9,707 nt of DNA from Asaia bogorensis. GTDB lineage: Bacteria > Pseudomonadota > Alphaproteobacteria > Acetobacterales > Acetobacteraceae. Of the stretch, positions 7,008 to 9,707 are shown in pieces. The stretch is taken from NCBI GenBank assembly GCA_945871455.1, contig CAMBXJ010000126.1, positions 1 through 9,707 of the forward strand. The letters run 5' to 3'. The notes under the pieces were generated by a model, which saw only the letters and a list, made by a program, of their open reading frames with translations, had not been told where the DNA came from and ran no database searches. The translations under genes were made by a program, and so were the position numbers. Each line of letters begins with the position of its first letter. Position 1 is the stretch's first letter.

Positions 7008-7604
7008 GTGAAAGTTGGTATCGTGTCGGACATCCACTCCAACATCAGAGGGCTGACCGACGCGCTCGATGTCATGGGCCCCATCGATGAACTGCTGTGC
7101 CTGGGCGACAGCATCTACGAATATCAGTTCTCCAATGAGGTCGTCGCCCTGCTGAAGGAACGCAAGGCCCATATTATCCACGGCAATCATGAGGAGGTGT
7201 TCTTCTCCTCGGCCGGTTCCCGCGCCCGGGAGCGGGACTGGATCGACCATTCGCTGATGGGGTTTCTGGGGGACCAGCCGCAACGGCAACGGGTGACCTT
7301 GGGCGGGAAGCGGTTCTTCCTGCTCCACTCCACGCCCTGGGATCCACGCGGGGAGTATGTGTATCCGCACAGCGCCAAGCTGGAGCAGTTCGCCGACGCC
7401 GACGCGGACTTCGTGCTGTACGGGCATACGCACGCGCAACTGGTCCGTCGGGTGAAACATGTCACCGTCATCAACCCCGGTTCGGCCGGAGATGCCCGCG
7501 ACAGCCGCAACGACCGGCAACTGAGTTGTGCCGTCGTGGACACCCGGACGGATGAGGTCCAGATCATCGACTACAAGGACCCGCGCTACGCCGCGCCGAC
7601 GTGA
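7008..7604 (+). CDS. Metallophosphoesterase, YfcE/MJ0936-like
   Basis: This is a small cytoplasmic calcineurin-type phosphoesterase. From the GTG at 7008 it has 198 residues and all metal-binding blocks of the family: SDIHSN (Asp8, His10), LGDS (Asp34), GNHE (Asn60, His61), LLHSTP (His107) and GHTH (His140, His142), then INPGSAG (155-161). These would hold two divalent metals for phosphodiester or phosphomonoester hydrolysis. The natural substrate is unknown; relatives act on model phosphodiesters in vitro. The GTG is preferred because MKVGIVSDIH is the typical N terminus and GGGAG (6997-7001) lies six bases before it. An upstream in-frame ATG at 6873 would add 45 residues without family similarity. 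The 192 bases before the gene hold no convincing promoter. The stop codon overlaps one copy of a 15-base direct repeat. Confidence 0.92.
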   Translation: MKVGIVSDIHSNIRGLTDALDVMGPIDELLCLGDSIYEYQFSNEVVALLKERKAHIIHGNHEEVFFSSAGSRARERDWIDHSLMGFLGDQPQRQRVTLGGKRFFLLHSTPWDPRGEYVYPHSAKLEQFADADADFVLYGHTHAQLVRRVKHVTVINPGSAGDARDSRNDRQLSCAVVDTRTDEVQIIDYKDPRYAAPT

Positions 7605-7616
7605 TCCGTATCGCGG
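7602..7616 (+). repeat. Direct repeat, copy 1
   Basis: TGATCCGTATCGCGG matches copy 2 at 7708-7722 in 14 of 15 bases. Its first three bases are the stop codon of the metallophosphoesterase. The two copies bracket the intergenic tandem repeats. They may be binding sites for one regulator or traces of a duplication; neither is proven. Confidence 0.55.
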
Positions 7617-7622
7617 GTGCTT

Positions 7623-7680
7623 GGCACGAAGCGCGTGGTACGAAGGGCTGGGGCACGAAGGGCCGGGAACGAAGGGATTG
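7623..7680 (+). repeat. Degenerate 14-15 base tandem repeat, four units
   Basis: The core ACGAAGGG, or ACGAAGCG in the first unit, recurs with starts at 7626, 7640, 7655 and 7669, giving periods of 14, 15 and 14 bases. The bases between cores are G-rich and partly shared (for example CTGGGGC and CCGGGA). The array fills much of the gap before the dioxygenase pair and ends where the candidate -35 box begins. The repetition is visible directly. A role such as cooperative regulator binding is inferred, and chance expansion of a G-rich spacer is an alternative. Confidence 0.6.
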
Positions 7681-7708
7681 GCAAGTGGCCCCGGTCCGTC
7701 GCTATACT
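7678..7708 (+). promoter_or_regulatory. Candidate sigma-70-type promoter of the dioxygenase pair
   Basis: TTGGCA (7678-7683) and TATACT (7703-7708) resemble -35 and -10 hexamers, with a 19-base spacer that is longer than the ideal 17. Transcription would start near 7715, about 30 bases before the first dioxygenase ATG. A palindrome overlaps the -10 box, which suits repression. This is the best promoter-like match I found in the window, but the spacing weakens it. Confidence 0.45.
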
Positions 7709-7720
7709 GATCGGTATCGC
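7701..7720. promoter_or_regulatory. Operator-like palindrome over the candidate -10 box
   Basis: Bases 7701-7720 form a 20-base imperfect palindrome centred on GATC: GC, then ATAC, GATC, GTAT and GC in symmetric positions. Mismatches occur only at the pairs 7703/7718 and 7708/7713. It covers the -10 hexamer of the candidate promoter, the usual place for a repressor. Direct-repeat copy 2 (7708-7722) overlaps its right half. No regulator gene lies in the window. Confidence 0.4.
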
Positions 7721-7722
7721 GG
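7708..7722 (+). repeat. Direct repeat, copy 2
   Basis: TGATCGGTATCGCGG differs from copy 1 at 7602-7616 by one base. It overlaps the end of the candidate -10 box and lies 24 bases before the first dioxygenase start codon. Confidence 0.55.
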
Positions 7723-7746
7723 ATTGACGCCGGCAAGGATCGCGCC

Positions 7747-8646
7747 ATGAGCATCAGTATCACGCCGCTGCGGCCCGGTTTTGTGGGGGAGGTTGCGGGC
7801 ATCGACCTGACCCGCAAGCTGACCGCCGCCGATGTCGCCGCAATCGACGTCGGCATGGACAAATATGCGGTCCTGGTCTTTCACGATCAGCGATTCGAAG
7901 ATGACCAGCAACTGGATTTCACCCGCAATTTCGGAGAACTGGAAGTTTCCTCCGGTGGGGAAATGAGCAAGCCGGAAGACCGGCGGCTGAAACTGGAGAT
8001 GGCGGATATCTCCAACCTCGATCAACACAACCGCATGCGCACCGCGGACGACAAGAAGCGGCTGAACAATCTGGGCAACCAGTTGTGGCACTCCGATGCG
8101 TCCTTCCGGGCGATCCCGGCGAAATACTCCCTGCTGTCGGCCCGGATCGTGCCCCCGAAAGGCGGCAACACCGAATTCGCCGATATGCGCGCCGCCTATG
8201 ATGCGCTGGACGCGACGACGAAGGCCGAGATCGAAGACCTGATCACCGAGCACTCCAACGCCTATTCGCGGGAAATCATCGGGTTCGAGAAGGCCGATTA
8301 CGGGCAGGAGAACCAGGACAAGCTGCGCCCGGTGCGCCATCGGCTGGTGCGGACGCATCCGGTGACGGCGCGGAAATCGCTGTACCTGTCCGCCCATATC
8401 GGCGGCATTGTCGGCTGGCCGGTGCCCGAGGCGCGCGCGTTCATCCGCGACCTGACGGAGCATGCGACCCAGCCGCAATTCGTCCACGCGCATCAATGGA
8501 ATCCCTGGGATCTGGTGATCTGGGACAACCGCACCACGATGCACCGCGCCCGCCGCTACAACGATCTGAAAGACATCCGCGACATGCGCCGGTCCACCGT
8601 GCGCGGCGATGGGCCAACCACCGAGCAAATACGGGAAGCCGCCTGA
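7747..8646 (+). CDS. TfdA/TauD-family 2-oxoglutarate-dependent dioxygenase (first paralogue)
   Basis: This is a cytoplasmic non-haem Fe(II) enzyme that would couple oxidative decarboxylation of 2-oxoglutarate to hydroxylation of a small substrate. The 299-residue product has the facial triad: His115 and Asp117 (WHSDASF) and His266 (MHRAR). Arg282 (MRRSTV) is the likely 2-oxoglutarate carboxylate ligand. Blocks such as AVLVF, NFGELE, ADISN, NQLWHSD, GGNTEFADMRAAYDAL, RLVRTHP and EHATQ resemble 2,4-D dioxygenase TfdA more than taurine dioxygenase TauD, as I recall those sequences. The true substrate is unknown; members of this group act on aryloxyalkanoates, sulfonates and related acids. AAGGA (7735-7739) lies seven bases before the ATG. 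It is followed after 31 bases by a paralogue about 60% identical by eye, so the two are probably one transcript. No transporter or catabolic partner gene is visible to narrow the substrate. Confidence 0.93.
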   Translation: MSISITPLRPGFVGEVAGIDLTRKLTAADVAAIDVGMDKYAVLVFHDQRFEDDQQLDFTRNFGELEVSSGGEMSKPEDRRLKLEMADISNLDQHNRMRTADDKKRLNNLGNQLWHSDASFRAIPAKYSLLSARIVPPKGGNTEFADMRAAYDALDATTKAEIEDLITEHSNAYSREIIGFEKADYGQENQDKLRPVRHRLVRTHPVTARKSLYLSAHIGGIVGWPVPEARAFIRDLTEHATQPQFVHAHQWNPWDLVIWDNRTTMHRARRYNDLKDIRDMRRSTVRGDGPTTEQIREAA

Positions 8647-8677
8647 AAAGAAACGACGCTCAAGGAGATGACGTGCC

Positions 8678-9586
8678 ATGACCATCAACATCCGCCGAGT
8701 CCACCCGACCTTCGTCGGTGAGGTCACCGGGGTCGATATCTGCCAACCCCTGTCTCGCGACCAGGCCGACGCGATCGAGGCCGGCATGCACGAACACGCC
8801 GTTCTGGTGTTCCGTGACCAACCGTTGACCGACGACCAGCAATGCGTGTTCAGCGCCAATTTCGGCGAACTGGAAGTGACCCTGGCCGGGCAGATGGCCA
8901 AGCCGGAAGACCGCCGCTTCCAGAAGCTGGAACTGGGTGACATTTCCAACCTCGCCGGCAATACCAACAAGCTGCGGGAACGCGACGATGCGCGCCGGAT
9001 GTATGCGCTGGCGAACCGGCTGTGGCATTCGGATGCCTCGTTCCGCGCGATTGGCGCCGGTTATACCCTGCTGCATGCGCGGGTCGTCCCCAGCAAGGGC
9101 GGCAACACCGAATTCGCGGATATGCGCGCGGCCTATGAGGCGCTGTCGCCGAGCATGAAGGCCGACGTCGAGACTCTGGTGTGCGAACACTCGATCGTCT
9201 TCTCCCGCGAGCAGATCGGCTTCGCGGTGAAAAGCGATGAGAACGCGGACAAGCTACGGCCCGTCCAGCACAAGCTGGTGGTGACCGACCCGGTTAACGG
9301 CCGCAAGTCGCTGTATCTGTCGTCCCATATCGGCGGGATCGTTGGCTGGCCGGTGCCGGAAGCGCGCGCCTTCATCCGCGATCTGGCCGAACATGCCACC
9401 CAGCCGCAATTCGTCCATGCGCATCAGTGGCGGGTCCATGACATGGTGATGTGGGACAATCGGACGGTCATGCACCGCGCTCGCCCCTTCGCCGATCTGA
9501 AGGAACCGCGGGATCTGCGGCGCACCTCGATCAAGGGCACCGGCCTGGAAATGGTGCGCGAACCGGCCCGCCAGGCCGCGGAATAG
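8678..9586 (+). CDS. TfdA/TauD-family 2-oxoglutarate-dependent dioxygenase (second paralogue)
   Basis: This 302-residue product is a second Fe(II)/2-oxoglutarate dioxygenase of the TfdA type. The triad is complete: His117 and Asp119 (WHSDASF), His266 (MHRAR), with Arg282 (LRRTSI) for 2-oxoglutarate. It aligns with the first paralogue over its full length with only small gaps near residues 82, 94 and 186. Residues 216-251 (SHIGG to AHQW) differ at only two places, while residues 21-40, 92-112 and the C-terminal tail differ much more. Different residues in the region before WHSD and after AHQW suggest a changed substrate pocket. AAGGAG (8662-8667) lies ten bases before the ATG, a somewhat long spacing. 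It probably shares the upstream promoter with its neighbour. The substrate is unknown, and nothing in the sequence suggests that the gene is inactive. Confidence 0.93.
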   Translation: MTINIRRVHPTFVGEVTGVDICQPLSRDQADAIEAGMHEHAVLVFRDQPLTDDQQCVFSANFGELEVTLAGQMAKPEDRRFQKLELGDISNLAGNTNKLRERDDARRMYALANRLWHSDASFRAIGAGYTLLHARVVPSKGGNTEFADMRAAYEALSPSMKADVETLVCEHSIVFSREQIGFAVKSDENADKLRPVQHKLVVTDPVNGRKSLYLSSHIGGIVGWPVPEARAFIRDLAEHATQPQFVHAHQWRVHDMVMWDNRTVMHRARPFADLKEPRDLRRTSIKGTGLEMVREPARQAAE

Positions 9587-9595
9587 CGAACGGAA

Positions 9596-9621
9596 GCGCC
9601 CCTCCCCGCTTGGATGGGCGC
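9596..9621. terminator. Hairpin after the dioxygenase pair, weak terminator candidate
   Basis: GCGCCC (9596-9601) pairs with GGGCGC (9616-9621), and inside it TCC (9603-9605) pairs with GGA (9612-9614) across one mismatch, leaving a six-base loop. It starts 10 bases after the stop codon. There is no T tract, so intrinsic termination would be weak. Confidence 0.35.
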
Positions 9622-9641
9622 GCGGTCATAGTGATCCAACG

Positions 9642-9675
9642 CGGTTCGGCGCATCCCGTGCGGATGGCCGAACCG
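9642..9675. repeat. Strong 14-bp bulged hairpin
   Basis: CGGTTCGGC (9642-9650) pairs with GCCGAACCG (9667-9675), and CATCC (9652-9656) pairs with GGATG (9662-9666), leaving one bulged G at 9651 and a five-base loop. This is the longest near-perfect stem in the window. It lies 56 bases past the second dioxygenase and 25 bases before a possible gene start at 9701. With no T tract on either side, it could be an mRNA 3'-end structure, a repetitive extragenic palindrome, or a leader element of the next gene. Confidence 0.6.
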
Positions 9676-9700
9676 AGAAGAGGGAGCCGGTGGGGCAACC

Positions 9701-9707
9701 ATGAACG
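9701..9707 (+). CDS. Possible start of a further gene at the window edge
   Basis: An ATG at 9701-9703 is followed by AAC and the window end. GGGG (9692-9695) five bases before it, or AGGGAG (9681-9686) fourteen bases before it, could serve as ribosome binding site. Two codons are too little to judge, and nothing can be said about the product. Confidence 0.25.

Noticed and set aside
6261..7862. 533-codon open frame on the minus strand
   Set aside because: It runs antisense to smpB and the metallophosphoesterase, which are both certain; long antisense frames are expected at this GC content.
7702..8970. 422-codon open frame on the minus strand
   Set aside because: It is antisense to the dioxygenase genes and mirrors their codon structure; no protein family is recognisable.

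Overview
The window is a high-GC chromosomal stretch from an alphaproteobacterium. An Acetobacteraceae or other Rhodospirillales member is most likely. That placement rests on base composition, strong GC3 bias, GTG starts and the style of the housekeeping proteins, and it is an inference because no rRNA or tRNA marker is present. I see no insertion sequence, integrase, CRISPR array, tRNA or rRNA. No gene-free stretch exceeds 300 bases; the largest gaps are about 190 bases.

Left part (minus strand, 5195 down to 81). Four genes are packed head to tail with overlapping ends: an exported Slt-type lytic transglycosylase, a cytoplasmic alpha/beta hydrolase, phosphatidylglycerophosphatase A (pgpA) and an exported gamma-glutamyltransferase (ggt). 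The overlaps are 13, 4 and 7 bases, which points to one transcript with translational coupling. Three of the four products act on the cell envelope or in the periplasm (murein cleavage, phosphatidylglycerol synthesis, gamma-glutamyl peptide cleavage). A perfect GC-rich hairpin with a run of nine G follows ggt.

Divergent region (5196-5385). This holds a perfect 6-3-6 palindrome, a terminator-like hairpin followed by six T on the plus strand, and a second interrupted hairpin just before the dapA ribosome binding site. A terminator facing dapA has no plus-strand gene before it to terminate, so attenuation of dapA is worth testing.

Middle (plus strand, 5386-7604). dapA (lysine/diaminopimelate pathway, apparently lysine-inhibitable), smpB (trans-translation) and a YfcE-type metallophosphoesterase starting at GTG. 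These are housekeeping or ordinary genes with separate intergenic regions.

Right part (plus strand, 7605-9586). Two tandem TfdA/TauD-family 2-oxoglutarate-dependent dioxygenases, about 60% identical by eye, lie 31 bases apart. Upstream are a 14-15 base degenerate tandem repeat, a direct repeat (14 of 15 bases), a candidate promoter and an operator-like palindrome over its -10 box. Downstream are two hairpins, one with a 14-bp stem, then an ATG at the right edge that may begin another gene. The dioxygenase pair and its upstream region are the most accessory-looking and least explained part of the window.
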